64,000 bases of DNA from Arthrobacter sp. SW1 (lineage in GTDB: Bacteria; Actinomycetota; Actinomycetes; Actinomycetales; Micrococcaceae): contig NZ_MJLT01000012.1 of NCBI RefSeq assembly GCF_001766675.1, positions 186,001-250,000 of the forward strand, in the 5' to 3' direction. The notes under the pieces are model-generated. The model was not told the origin of the DNA and made no database searches. It worked only from the letters and a program-made list of their open reading frames with translations. Every line of letters begins with the position of its first letter. Positions within the stretch are counted from its first letter, which is position 1. A program made the position numbers and the translations under genes. This document shows, piece after piece, positions 1-8,024 of the stretch.

Positions 1-875
1 CCGCGGCCACTCTCGAGGAGGCCATCGCCATCCAGAACGAGATCGAATACGGCCTCACCGCGGGCCTGCACTCCCTGGACTCCGAGGAGATCGGCACCTG
101 GCTGGAAACCATCCAGGCCGGCAACCTGTACGTCAACCGCGGCATCACCGGCGCGATCGTGCAGCGCCAGCCCTTCGGCGGCTGGAAGAAGTCGGCCGTG
201 GGCGCCGGTACCAAGGCCGGCGGCCCGAACTACCTGATCGGCCTGGGCAGCTGGGTTCCGGCCGAGCCGTCCGCCAAGCCCGGTGCCACCCTGAATGGCC
301 CGGCCGCGTCGATCCTCGCCGCAGCCAAGACGGCCGTCAGCCCTGAGGAAGCGGCCGCCCTGCAGCAGGCCCTCTACAGCGACGCCGCCGCCTGGGCGGA
401 AGAATTCGGCACCGCCAAGGACGTCTCCGGACTCAGCGCCGAACGCAACGTCTTCCGCTACCGGGCCCTCCCGGTGACCGTCCGCCTCTCCGAAGGTGCG
501 CCGCTCGCGGAGTTGCTCCGCGTGGTGGCCGCAGGCGCGGTGGCCGGATCGGCACTCACGGTGTCCTCCGCCGTCGTGCTTCCGGACGCAGTGGTGGCCG
601 CCTTCGCCGAGGCGGGTGTCATCGCCCGGATCGAGAACGACGCCGAATGGCTGGCGTCGGCGGCGCGGATCAACGGCGGACGCATCCGCCTGATCGGCGG
701 GGATTACACCGCCCTGGCCGAGGCCACCGGCGGACGGCCCGACGTCGCGGTCTACCACGGCCAGGTCACTCCGGCCGGCCGGATCGAGATGCTGCCCTTC
801 CTGCACGAGCAGGCTGTCAGCATCACCGCACACCGCTTCGGAACCCCGAACCACCTCTCGGATGCCCTGATCTAG
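1..875 (+). CDS. putA: Bifunctional proline dehydrogenase / P5C dehydrogenase, C-terminal part
   Basis: This is the last 290 residues of a PutA-type enzyme, which oxidises proline to glutamate. The frame is open from base 3 and the start lies outside the window. The first 80 residues show the C-terminal signature of the P5C-dehydrogenase domain: GNLYVNRGITGAIV, then QRQPFGGWKKS and GTKAGGPNYL, as in the end of the PutA aldehyde dehydrogenase domain. About 200 residues follow with no motif I recognise; an extra C-terminal region is usual in long actinobacterial PutA proteins. A strong terminator follows the UAG stop. The identification rests only on the C-terminal part, so a stand-alone P5C dehydrogenase with a C-terminal extension cannot be excluded. 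Confidence 0.85.
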   Translation, partial: AATLEEAIAIQNEIEYGLTAGLHSLDSEEIGTWLETIQAGNLYVNRGITGAIVQRQPFGGWKKSAVGAGTKAGGPNYLIGLGSWVPAEPSAKPGATLNGPAASILAAAKTAVSPEEAAALQQALYSDAAAWAEEFGTAKDVSGLSAERNVFRYRALPVTVRLSEGAPLAELLRVVAAGAVAGSALTVSSAVVLPDAVVAAFAEAGVIARIENDAEWLASAARINGGRIRLIGGDYTALAEATGGRPDVAVYHGQVTPAGRIEMLPFLHEQAVSITAHRFGTPNHLSDALI

Positions 876-884
876 CGGTCCGCG

Positions 885-923
885 AAGGAGCCCGGCGCTA
901 TGCAGCGCCGGGCTCCTTGTTTT
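885..923. terminator. Rho-independent terminator after putA
   Basis: A perfect 15-bp stem (885-899 with 904-918, containing GGAGCCCGGCGCT) with a 4-nt loop ATGC is followed by GTTTT. It lies 10 nt after the putA stop and touches the stop codon of the convergent DUF2236 gene, so it probably serves both genes. Confidence 0.9.
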
Positions 924-1833
924 AAGCGGCGTAGCCGAGGCGCCGGAGCCGTTCCCGGGCGGCCTTTTCGCTGGAACTTTGCCGCCCCAGCCCCAAGCGG
1001 ACGACGGCGAGCACGGCTTTTGCGGGCAGAACCGTTGGCAGGGGGAGGGGACCAAGGTGCGGCTTCCGCAGGCCCAGCAGCTCCCGGTACCGCGGCTCCA
1101 GGCTGGCGACCGCGGCGTTGAAGAGGATCCGGTAGCCGGGACGCAGCGACGGCGCGAGGGGAGGCCTGCGGATGAATTCCACGGTTTCACGGAGCCGGGC
1201 GTCGGCGCGCAACTCGCCCGAGGCGTACCAGCGGTCCATCTTCTCCCGGACCTCCGCCTCCGTGACCGGCGGATCAACCACTCCCATCAGCCGCCCTGCC
1301 TGGGCCCATTCGCGCACGTAGGCATCCGGCCCGCCCGGGATGGGCCCGCCCCAGATGCGGTGCACGGCGACGAAGGAATCGGCGTAGGCGGCATGCACCC
1401 AGCCGAGTAGATGCGGGTCCAGCGCGGAGTACGGGCGTTCTTCGCCGTCATTTCCCGCGTATGTTCCGTGCACCGTTTCGTGGATCCGGCGCACCTGCGC
1501 CGTCGCGTTCCGGGCGGCTTCACGGGATCCGTAGCTCACCGTGAAGATCCAGCGGATGGTACCCGCCAGGCGGCCCAGGGGATCCTGCTGGAACGCCGAA
1601 TGGTCGTAGACTCCGGCCAGCGCCCCCGGGTGCAGCGACTGCATGAGCAGCACCCGGATGCCGGAAATGATGGTGGCCACGGAGCCGTGCACCGCCCAGA
1701 CCGCGGACCCTGGCAGATGGTAGCCCGGGTCCTCGCCCTCGGCGAGCTCCAGGACCCAATCGGGGACGCCCTGCGGGTTGCCCGTGAAGGTGCTCCGCAG
1801 CTCTCCCTGCCACTTTCGGATGACGCTGAGCAT
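922..1833 (-). CDS. DUF2236 / MpaB-family oxygenase
   Basis: A 303-residue protein of the DUF2236 family, which includes the mycophenolic-acid enzyme MpaB and the latex-clearing protein Lcp; members studied so far bind heme b and cleave or oxidise organic substrates. Visible family features are HPG at residues 68-70, a helix with RRIHETVHG around 115-123 and a conserved His in WVHAAYADS (residue 147). No signal peptide or membrane segment is evident, so it is probably cytoplasmic. The start ATG has GGAAG just upstream. It is convergent with putA and lies downstream of an XRE regulator on the same strand with a 39-nt gap, so the two may be cotranscribed. The substrate is unknown. Confidence 0.8.
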   Translation of the reverse strand: MLSVIRKWQGELRSTFTGNPQGVPDWVLELAEGEDPGYHLPGSAVWAVHGSVATIISGIRVLLMQSLHPGALAGVYDHSAFQQDPLGRLAGTIRWIFTVSYGSREAARNATAQVRRIHETVHGTYAGNDGEERPYSALDPHLLGWVHAAYADSFVAVHRIWGGPIPGGPDAYVREWAQAGRLMGVVDPPVTEAEVREKMDRWYASGELRADARLRETVEFIRRPPLAPSLRPGYRILFNAAVASLEPRYRELLGLRKPHLGPLPLPTVLPAKAVLAVVRLGLGRQSSSEKAARERLRRLGYAA

Positions 1834-1872
1834 CTTCCATTCTGTGCGCGGGGGCGGGGGTGGCGTAAAGGG

Positions 1873-2724
1873 CTATGTGCTCCGGCTCAGTGCCGCGAGT
1901 TCCTGGAGCCGCTGGTGCGAGACGCTGCCTGCTTCGGTTGTCCAAAGGGTCAACTGCTGTTCGGGATCTCCGGAATAGCGGAAGGAATCCCAACTGAAGG
2001 TGATCTCGCCGACCAGCGGGTGTTGCAGGGTCTTGGTGCCGAAAGTCTGCTGAGCCACGTGCCGCGCGGCCCACCACTGCCGGAACCTGGCGTCGCTGAT
2101 GGACAGATCGCCCACGAGGGTAGCCAGTGCGGGGTCCGTGGGGTTGCCGGCCGTATCCATCCGGAGGATCGCCACACACGTCCGCGCCACGGACTCCCAG
2201 TCGGCGTAGAGGGTGCGCATTGCCGGGTCGGTGAAGACCATCCGGACGTAATTCCGCCGTTCCGCAGGAATGGCAGAGAAATCCGTGATGAGCGCTGCGG
2301 CCAGCGGGTTCCACGCGAGGACGTCCAGCCGCGGGCCGAACACGACGGCGGGAATATCGGTGAGCTGCTCAACCAGCCGGCGGAGCTGCGGCCGGGCCTG
2401 CGGATGCCTGGGCCGGCGGGCAGGCTGCCGGGCGGACTCCGCCAGCAGGCTTTCCAGGTATGCGCCTTGTTCCCGGTCCAGCCGGAGTGCCCGGAGCAGC
2501 CCTGCGAGGACCGGCGTGGTGGGTGCCAGGCGTCCTTGTTCCACGCGGGTGTAGTAGTCCGTGCTGATGGCCGCAAGCCGGGCAACTTCCTCGCGGCGCA
2601 GCCCTTTGACGCGTCGGGGGCCGAAGTCGAAAACCGGCAGCCCGACGTCCTCGGGAGTCAGTTCGCTGCGGCGGGTCTTCAGGAAATCGCCGAGTTCGCG
2701 CAAGTGGGGGGCTTTGGTGGTCAC
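1873..2724 (-). CDS. XRE-family regulator with MmyB-like ligand-binding domain
   Basis: A 283-residue regulator. Residues about 8-75 form the helix-turn-helix domain (LGDFLKTRRSELTPEDVG, then RREEVARLAAISTDYYTRVEQGR, split here only for display). The remaining 170 residues match the MmyB-like C-terminal domain (LRALRLDREQGAYL, WNPLAAAL), a PAS-like pocket thought to bind small hydrophobic ligands. I chose the GTG at 2724 because homology begins there; the frame stays open upstream but that stretch is not protein-like. It is divergent from an alpha/beta hydrolase with a dyad between them, the usual arrangement in which such regulators control the neighbouring oxidoreductase or hydrolase. Confidence 0.85.
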   Translation of the reverse strand: MTTKAPHLRELGDFLKTRRSELTPEDVGLPVFDFGPRRVKGLRREEVARLAAISTDYYTRVEQGRLAPTTPVLAGLLRALRLDREQGAYLESLLAESARQPARRPRHPQARPQLRRLVEQLTDIPAVVFGPRLDVLAWNPLAAALITDFSAIPAERRNYVRMVFTDPAMRTLYADWESVARTCVAILRMDTAGNPTDPALATLVGDLSISDARFRQWWAARHVAQQTFGTKTLQHPLVGEITFSWDSFRYSGDPEQQLTLWTTEAGSVSHQRLQELAALSRST

Positions 2725-2758
2725 CGTTTCACTGTAGGTGGGTGCCGGGGCTTCTGCA

Positions 2759-2776
2759 TGGGAAGGATCTTTCCCA
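2759..2776. promoter_or_regulatory. Candidate operator between XRE regulator and hydrolase
   Basis: TGGGAAGGATCTTTCCCA is an 18-bp near-perfect dyad, symmetric except for one base pair. It lies in the 174-bp divergent intergenic region, 35 nt upstream of the regulator start and 122 nt upstream of the hydrolase start. Its position and symmetry suggest a binding site for the XRE regulator. This is inference only. Confidence 0.45.
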
Positions 2777-2898
2777 GGATCAAACCCTCTCTTTTTGCTG
2801 TCGCACAAGACCGGCAGTGTGGAAGGCAAGGGGCGGCCGGCCAGCCGCTTGCCGAACGAAACCCCCGCCGAAAACAACACCAGGAGATGGAACCAGGC

Positions 2899-3795
2899 AT
2901 GAAGACCGATGTGCGCTTCCGCAGCAATGGCGTGACTGTTGCTGCCCACCTGTACACCCCGGACAACACGTCCGGCGAGCAACTGCCGGCGATCGTCGTC
3001 GGTCATCCCACCACCGGGGTCAAGGAACAGACCGCCGCGATCTACGCTGAACGGCTAGCCAAGGAAGGGTTCATCACCTTGGCCTTTGACGCCGCCTACC
3101 AAGGAGAGAGCGAAGGATTTCCCCGCGGGCTGGAAGACCCGGACCAGCGTGCCGATGATTTCCGCAACGCGGTGTCCTACCTCAGCACCCGCGGGGACGT
3201 CGATCCCGGACGGATCGGTGCCGTAGGCATCTGCGGTTCGGGTGGTTACCTTGCCTATGCAGCCCAGACGGACCGCCGGATGAAGGCTGTGGCAACCGTT
3301 GTTGGCGCCGATGTGCCGCAGTGGATCAAGGCCGCCGGAGACGAAGCCTTTGAGCAATTGATTGAAGGCGCCGGCGCCGCCCGCACTGCCGAAGCCGCCG
3401 GCGAAGAAGTCCCGATGCTGCCGATGGTCCTCTTCGAAATCGATGAGAGCACCCCACCGGCGCTGGCTGAATTCCACGACTACTACCGGACTCCGCGGGC
3501 CCACCACGAACGCTCCACCGGCTACATTGCCCTGCGCAGCGTGGACAAGCTGGCCCAGTTCGAGCCCTTCGCCCGGGTGGAGCGGATTGCCCCGCGTCCG
3601 CTGCTGATGGTTTCCGGCAGTGAGGCCCTGACCTTGCCGATCAGCCAGGACGCCGTCTCCCGTGCAGGTGGCAGCGCGGAACTCTTCGTGGTGGACGGCG
3701 CTACCCACGTGGACTTCTACGACAAGGAAGAAGCAGTCGCACCGGCCGTCGGCAAGCTTGCCGGTTTCTTCACCAGGAACCTCGCAACAGCCTGA
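2899..3795 (+). CDS. Alpha/beta hydrolase, dienelactone hydrolase/YcjY-like
   Basis: A 298-residue cytoplasmic alpha/beta hydrolase. The nucleophile elbow reads GAVGICGSGGYL with Cys112 in the nucleophile position, as in dienelactone-hydrolase and YcjY-type members rather than the Ser of classical esterases. The catalytic His lies in GATHVDFYD near the C-terminus. HPTTGVKEQ (residues 36-44) forms the oxyanion-side loop. The start ATG at 2899 is preceded by CAGGAGATGG, a good ribosome-binding site; the open frame further upstream overlaps two genes on the other strand and is not coding. It is divergent from an XRE regulator that probably controls it. The substrate is unknown. Confidence 0.85.
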   Translation: MKTDVRFRSNGVTVAAHLYTPDNTSGEQLPAIVVGHPTTGVKEQTAAIYAERLAKEGFITLAFDAAYQGESEGFPRGLEDPDQRADDFRNAVSYLSTRGDVDPGRIGAVGICGSGGYLAYAAQTDRRMKAVATVVGADVPQWIKAAGDEAFEQLIEGAGAARTAEAAGEEVPMLPMVLFEIDESTPPALAEFHDYYRTPRAHHERSTGYIALRSVDKLAQFEPFARVERIAPRPLLMVSGSEALTLPISQDAVSRAGGSAELFVVDGATHVDFYDKEEAVAPAVGKLAGFFTRNLATA

Positions 3796-3812
3796 CCCAG
3801 GGCACTTAACCC

Positions 3813-3847
3813 AAGGTGGCCGCGGCACTCCTGCCGCGGCCACCTTT
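3813..3847. terminator. Bidirectional terminator between hydrolase and MFS exporter
   Basis: A perfect 15-bp stem (AAGGTGGCCGCGGCA, 3813-3827, with 3832-3846) and a 4-nt loop, flanked by A-rich and T-rich ends. It lies between two convergent genes and can serve both. Confidence 0.85.
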
Positions 3848-3873
3848 GTGTCCGGAAGGTGCGTGTCCGGAGA

Positions 3874-5328
3874 CTAAGCCGCTGGCACTTCGGCCGGCGT
3901 CCGGCGTCGGCGGTTCGGTGACGCTGCCACCAGCAGCGCCGCGATCGCGACGGCGGCACTCAGGATCAGTCCCGGCCGGTACTGCTCCAGCATTCCGGCC
4001 GCGTCCGCCGGGGCGGTGTGGCCGTGACCGCTGACGATCGCGGTGGTCACCGCGAGGACCAGGGCTGCGCCCACCTGGGTGCTGGTCTGGATGAGGCCGG
4101 CGGCCAGGCCCTGCTCCGAATCGCGGATGCCGGCGGTGGCCTGGACGTTGATGGACGGGAACGCCAGGGCGAAGCCGATGCCCAGCAGGATGATGGAGGG
4201 CAGGATGTCCAGGACGTAGTTGGGCGTGGTGCCCACCCGCAGGAACAGGACGTACCCCAGCCCCAGCGACACCAGGCCCGTGAGGATGAGCGTGGTGGCG
4301 CCGAACTTCTCGATCAGCCGGTCCGCAAACGGGGCGCTGGTGGCGACGATCAGGCCGGCGGGAAGCAGTGCCAGGGCCATCCCGAGCGGCGACCAGCCAA
4401 GCACCGACTGCAGGAACAGGGTGACGATGAACTGGAAGCTCAGGTAGGAGCCGAACAGGCCGATCGCGCTCAGGTTGGCCTTGGCCACCCACCCTTCGCG
4501 GAGGATGCCGAAGCGGATCAGCGGGTGCTTGACCTTGTTTTCGATGATGGCGAAGGCGGCCAGCACCGCTGCGGAGACTGCGAACCCGGCGATTGTTGCC
4601 ACAGATCCCCAGCCCTTTTCCGGAGCGGATACCAAGGTGTAGACAAGCCCGAGCATGCCCAGGGCGAGCGTCACCGCGCCCCAGATGTCGTGCCCGCTGT
4701 TCTCCGCCGTCGGCTTGTCCTTGGGGATGTAGCGCAGGCCGAGAAGGACGACGGCGACGGCGACAGGAACCGAGACGAGGAAGGTCCAGCGCCAGCTGAG
4801 GCTGGTCATGAGGCCGCCGACGACGAGGCCCAGGGAGAAGCCGCTGGCGCCGAAGGTGGTGAAGATGGACAGTGCTTTGTTGCGTTCGCGGCCTTCCGCG
4901 AAGTTCGTGGTGATGATCGAGAAACCGGTGGGTGCGGTGAAGGCGGCTGCCAGGCCCTTGATGAAGCGGGTGGCGATCAGGATGGCGGGATCGTCCACAA
5001 GCCCGCCCACCAGGGATGCGGCGGCGAACACGCTGAGCGCGATGAGGAAGATCTTGCGGCGGCCCAGGAGGTCCGCGAGGCGGCCGCCGAGGAGCAGCAG
5101 GCTTCCGTAGCCCAGGACGTAGGCAGAGACGATCCACTGGAGCGAGTCGGTGCCCAGCCCCAGTTCCTGTCCGATGGACGGAAGGGCGACGCCCACCATG
5201 GAAACGTCCAGGCCGTCGAGGGCCAGGACCGTGCACACCACCATCAGGAGGAGCCACTGGGCGCGGGTCCAGCGGACGGCATTTGCGAGTGTTGAGGCAG
5301 AGCTTTCGAGGGTGTTCGTCGAAGTCAT
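3874..5328 (-). CDS. MFS drug exporter, DHA2 (EmrB/QacA) family
   Basis: A 484-residue membrane transporter of the 14-helix DHA2 group. Motif C-like LDGLDVSMVGVALPSIG lies in helix 1, and motif A (GGRLADLLGRRK, residues 81-92) in the first cytoplasmic loop; hydrophobic segments continue to the C-terminus. Relatives expel cationic dyes, biocides or antibiotics by proton antiport. It is divergent from a MarR regulator with two operator-like boxes between them, the classical arrangement of a ligand-inducible efflux pump. On this strand a TATACA box ends 8 nt before the ATG, so the mRNA may be nearly leaderless. The substrate cannot be told from sequence. Confidence 0.9.
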   Translation of the reverse strand: MTSTNTLESSASTLANAVRWTRAQWLLLMVVCTVLALDGLDVSMVGVALPSIGQELGLGTDSLQWIVSAYVLGYGSLLLLGGRLADLLGRRKIFLIALSVFAAASLVGGLVDDPAILIATRFIKGLAAAFTAPTGFSIITTNFAEGRERNKALSIFTTFGASGFSLGLVVGGLMTSLSWRWTFLVSVPVAVAVVLLGLRYIPKDKPTAENSGHDIWGAVTLALGMLGLVYTLVSAPEKGWGSVATIAGFAVSAAVLAAFAIIENKVKHPLIRFGILREGWVAKANLSAIGLFGSYLSFQFIVTLFLQSVLGWSPLGMALALLPAGLIVATSAPFADRLIEKFGATTLILTGLVSLGLGYVLFLRVGTTPNYVLDILPSIILLGIGFALAFPSINVQATAGIRDSEQGLAAGLIQTSTQVGAALVLAVTTAIVSGHGHTAPADAAGMLEQYRPGLILSAAVAIAALLVAASPNRRRRTPAEVPAA

Positions 5329-5341
5329 GGCATCAATGTAT

Positions 5342-5383
5342 ATGACACGTCATTGAATGACAAGGAATATTATGACGTGGCAT
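5342..5383. promoter_or_regulatory. Twin MarR operator boxes in the MFS/MarR divergent promoter
   Basis: Two copies of ATGAC-N2-GTCAT lie 30 bp apart: ATGAC-AC-GTCAT at 5342-5353 (perfect arms) and ATGAC-GT-GGCAT at 5372-5383 (one mismatch). A further ATGAC half-site is at 5357-5361. The first overlaps the region between candidate -35 TTGTCA and -10 TATACA boxes for the exporter; the second lies upstream of a TAAGAT -10 for the marR gene. The spacing of about three helical turns would place two MarR dimers on one face of the DNA. Function is inferred from position. Confidence 0.6.
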
Positions 5384-5412
5384 TTAAAGCCGGATTGCAC
5401 TAAGATCGGGGC

Positions 5413-5796
5413 ATGGCAACGACAGACCGCCAGCTGGTTGAGCAATGGCGCAGCATCCAGGACGCGTACTTCCGCACATCCTGCGCCTTGGACCGCGCGC
5501 TTGAGGCCAAGTTCGACATCGGCCTGAATGAATTCGAAATCCTGGACCTCGTGGCGGAGGACACCGACACCAACGCCTGCCGCATGAAGGCCCTGGGGGA
5601 GCGGACCCCCATGACGCAAAGCGCCGTCTCCAAAGTGGTGGACCGCCTCGAAAAAGCCGGCCTCCTGGCCCGCCATTCCTGCCCCGAAGACCGCCGCTCC
5701 CTGTACCTCGAACTGACCGAGGCCGGCCGCACCCTGCACCGGCAGGCCGCCGTCGAACACCGGGCCCTGCTCAAGGAAAACCTCAACCTCAGCTGA
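5413..5796 (+). CDS. MarR-family transcriptional regulator
   Basis: A 127-residue winged-helix regulator, at the short end of the MarR range. The recognition region reads MTQSAVSKVVDRLEKAGLLAR (residues 61-81, first 20 being helix and turn), followed by the wing CPEDRRSLYLELTEAG with the conserved D-R pair. It probably represses the divergent MFS exporter and itself through the ATGAC-N2-GTCAT boxes. A TAAGAT -10 box ends 6 nt before the ATG and there is little room for a ribosome-binding site, so translation may be leaderless. A ligand of aromatic or lipophilic type is usual for the family. Confidence 0.9.
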   Translation: MATTDRQLVEQWRSIQDAYFRTSCALDRALEAKFDIGLNEFEILDLVAEDTDTNACRMKALGERTPMTQSAVSKVVDRLEKAGLLARHSCPEDRRSLYLELTEAGRTLHRQAAVEHRALLKENLNLS

Positions 5797-5888
5797 CGCC
5801 GTCTTCCAGGGGTTCCTTTTCGCCTTCGATGACGCCAGAATGAACCGTGAGCGCCCTGAGGGGAGGGCGTCAGGCTCGGGGAGCGTCA

Positions 5889-7322
5889 TTGGGTAAGCAC
5901 AGTAGGTCTTCCGTATTTTTTGGCTTGGCCCGTTCCAATGCATTCGGTTGGTTCGTGTCCACGGGCGTCTTGGGATGCCTGGCGGCACTGGTGATCGGCA
6001 CCCAGGGCTTGCCCCCCTCTGTTGAACGTGTTGACCCCGCCGCGGCCAGCGGTGTCGTTGCACCGCGGCTCCTCGACGACCAGGCCGCTTCCCTCCCCGT
6101 CAGGGTGGATCCCGGCGCCGGAAACATCATGGCGTTTGAGCGCTCCACCGTCCAGACCCTGACCAAGGGCGAAGCTGCCGCCCAATCCAAGGCGCAGGCG
6201 GCGGGAGCCGGCAAAGCACATGTTGTCGCTTCCAAGGAGCTGGCACGTCCTGCCAAGGGGAAGCTGTATGCCCCCTTGGAACACCTTGTTCCCAGTTCGC
6301 CCTTCGGTTTGCGGGTGGATCCGTTCAGCGGCCGCCCCGGCGAGTTCCATTGGGGACAGGACTTCGCCGCTGCGTGCGGCGCCCGGGTCTATGCCGCCGA
6401 CGCCGGCGTGGTACGTGCCGTGGGCTGGCATCTTTGGGGCGGCGGGAATCGCGTGGAGATTGATCACGGGAACGGCCTGATTACCACCTACAACCATCTG
6501 CAGGGCATTGGCGTGCAGCGGGGCGAGCCGGTCCGTGTGGGCCAGGTGATCGCCAAGGTGGGTACCACGGGATCGTCCACGGGGTGCCATCTGCATTTTG
6601 AGACGGTCCTGAACGGGGTTCATGCCAACCCTGCGCAATTCACGCTTCTGCCCATCAGGCAGGTGGATCCCTTGGACGAGATCCTGATGGTCAGCTACGC
6701 TCCCGGCGCCAACGGTTCCAAGGGCGAAGCCTCCGGCCGTCCGGACTGGGCTGTCCCGGTGGAGGCCGCACCCGAGCGCCAGGTAGCCGGCGGCCAGCAG
6801 GAACGGCCCTCGAAGCCTTCGGGCTCCGGCCAGGCACCGTCCAAACCGAGTCCCCCCGCAGGCTCCACGACGAAGCCGGGTGCTCCCAGTAGCCCTGCGC
6901 CATCTCCGTCGCCCTCCCAGCCGGGCACCTCCCAACCGGGCACGCCCTCGAAACCGACGCCCAGCAGTCCGGGCACGTCCACGCCTCCTCCTTCGAGCAC
7001 TCCGACTCCGACCTCGCCGACGAGTCCGGCGTCGCCTACCTCGCCCAGTACGCCGACGAGTCCGACGTCACCAACCTCGCCAAGTACGCCGACGAGTCCG
7101 ACGTCGCCTACCTCGCCCAGTACGCCGACGAGTCCGACCTCGCCGACAAGTCCGACCTCGCCCACGAGTCCGACGCCCACGGCTCCCAAGCCGACATATC
7201 CGACGAGCCCCGCACCGACCAGCCCGACGCCCACGGCCCCGGCGCGGTCACCGTCGCTCCTGGATCCCGTGACCGGCTTGGTTGGCGGAGTGGTCTGCCT
7301 CCTGCTGTGCCCCACCCCCTAA
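5889..7322 (+). CDS. Secreted/anchored M23 peptidase with Pro/Thr/Ser repeat tail
   Basis: A 477-residue LytM-type zinc endopeptidase that should cut peptidoglycan cross-bridges outside the cell. One membrane segment lies at about residues 21-38. The M23 core (about 130-250) has all metal and catalytic residues: H154 and D158 in FHWGQDF, H203 in YNH, and H234/H236 in GCHLHFE. Residues about 290-455 are a Pro/Ser/Thr linker with nearly pure TSP repeats, suited to crossing the cell wall. The last 22 residues are hydrophobic with two cysteines (VVCLLLC). I chose TTG at 5889 because GGGGAG lies 5 nt upstream; the earlier GTG at 5847 has no ribosome-binding site. Confidence 0.85.
   Translation: MGKHSRSSVFFGLARSNAFGWFVSTGVLGCLAALVIGTQGLPPSVERVDPAAASGVVAPRLLDDQAASLPVRVDPGAGNIMAFERSTVQTLTKGEAAAQSKAQAAGAGKAHVVASKELARPAKGKLYAPLEHLVPSSPFGLRVDPFSGRPGEFHWGQDFAAACGARVYAADAGVVRAVGWHLWGGGNRVEIDHGNGLITTYNHLQGIGVQRGEPVRVGQVIAKVGTTGSSTGCHLHFETVLNGVHANPAQFTLLPIRQVDPLDEILMVSYAPGANGSKGEASGRPDWAVPVEAAPERQVAGGQQERPSKPSGSGQAPSKPSPPAGSTTKPGAPSSPAPSPSPSQPGTSQPGTPSKPTPSSPGTSTPPPSSTPTPTSPTSPASPTSPSTPTSPTSPTSPSTPTSPTSPTSPSTPTSPTSPTSPTSPTSPTPTAPKPTYPTSPAPTSPTPTAPARSPSLLDPVTGLVGGVVCLLLCPTP
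7040..7147 (+). repeat. Three 36-bp tandem repeats in the M23 peptidase tail
   Basis: Three consecutive 36-bp units (7040-7075, 7076-7111, 7112-7147), each starting CTCGCC(C/A)AGTACGCCGAC, encode the repeated Ser/Pro/Thr block of the peptidase tail. Units differ at only a few bases, so copy number is likely to vary between strains. Confidence 0.85.
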
Positions 7323-7406
7323 GGCAAGGGCATTAGAATCGGACATCGTGCCGGGTTCCCCGGTACTGCGCACTCCAGCAGCTTGTCGATGCCGTAAGGA
7401 AGTTCC

Positions 7407-7892
7407 ATGTCCCCGCTCCACTCCGTTCCGCTGACCTTCAACGACGGCTCGGAGGGTGATTTCGGGCGTTTCGCGGGCAAGGCGGTCCTGGTGGTGAACG
7501 TGGCTTCCGCGTGCGGGTACACCAAGCAGTACGCCGGACTCGAAGAGCTGTACGGCAAGTACCGCGGGCAGGGCCTGGAGATCCTCGGCGTTCCTTGCAA
7601 CCAGTTCGGCGGACAGGAACAGGGCAGCGACGCCGAAATCGCCGAGTTCTGCCAGCGCAACTTCGGCGTCACCTTCCCGCTCCTCAGCAAGAGCAACGTG
7701 CTCGGCAAACAGCAGCACCCGCTCTACGCCGAACTCACCAAGCCCGCCGAAGGCGAAGACGTCCGGAAGGTGAAATGGAACTTCGAGAAGTTCCTGGTCA
7801 GCCGCGACGGCGAGGTGCTCGCCCGCTTCGCCTCCGCCGTCGAGCCCGGCTCCGAGGAGCTGAACACGGCGATCGAGAAGGCGCTCGCCTAA
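7407..7892 (+). CDS. Cys-type glutathione peroxidase (thioredoxin-dependent peroxidase)
   Basis: A 161-residue cytosolic peroxidase that reduces H2O2 and organic hydroperoxides. The peroxidatic Cys36 sits in NVASACGYTKQY where animal enzymes carry selenocysteine. Q70 (CNQFGGQE) and the Trp of VKWNFEKFL complete the catalytic set. Cys82 in EFCQRNFGVTFP occupies the resolving-Cys position of thioredoxin-dependent CysGPx enzymes, so thioredoxin or mycothiol systems rather than glutathione are the likely reductants in an actinobacterium. The ATG has AAGGAAG 5 nt upstream. It appears to be a single-gene unit. Confidence 0.93.
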   Translation: MSPLHSVPLTFNDGSEGDFGRFAGKAVLVVNVASACGYTKQYAGLEELYGKYRGQGLEILGVPCNQFGGQEQGSDAEIAEFCQRNFGVTFPLLSKSNVLGKQQHPLYAELTKPAEGEDVRKVKWNFEKFLVSRDGEVLARFASAVEPGSEELNTAIEKALA

Positions 7893-8024
7893 GGGGCTCC
7901 GCGCCCTTCGTTAATGCCCGACGGCGGGACGTTCCGGACGTCTCGACATCGCACCCGGGCGCGCCCACACTGGACGTGACTGCGGGCGGCCGCCCGCGTC
8001 GGGGAGCCGAGGAGGACGCAGGCG

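Noticed and set aside
1411..2898. A long open frame in front of the alpha/beta hydrolase that would add about 500 residues
   Set aside because: It is antisense to the DUF2236 and XRE genes, has no family resemblance, and the ribosome-binding site and homology both begin at 2899.
4018..5295. A 425-residue plus-strand frame inside the MFS exporter gene
   Set aside because: Composition (Asp/Glu/Gly/Gln-rich, no hydrophobic core) and exact opposition to a clear transporter mark it as a shadow.
7040..7147. 36-bp direct repeats considered as CRISPR
   Set aside because: Units are contiguous without spacers and lie in frame inside the M23 peptidase gene.
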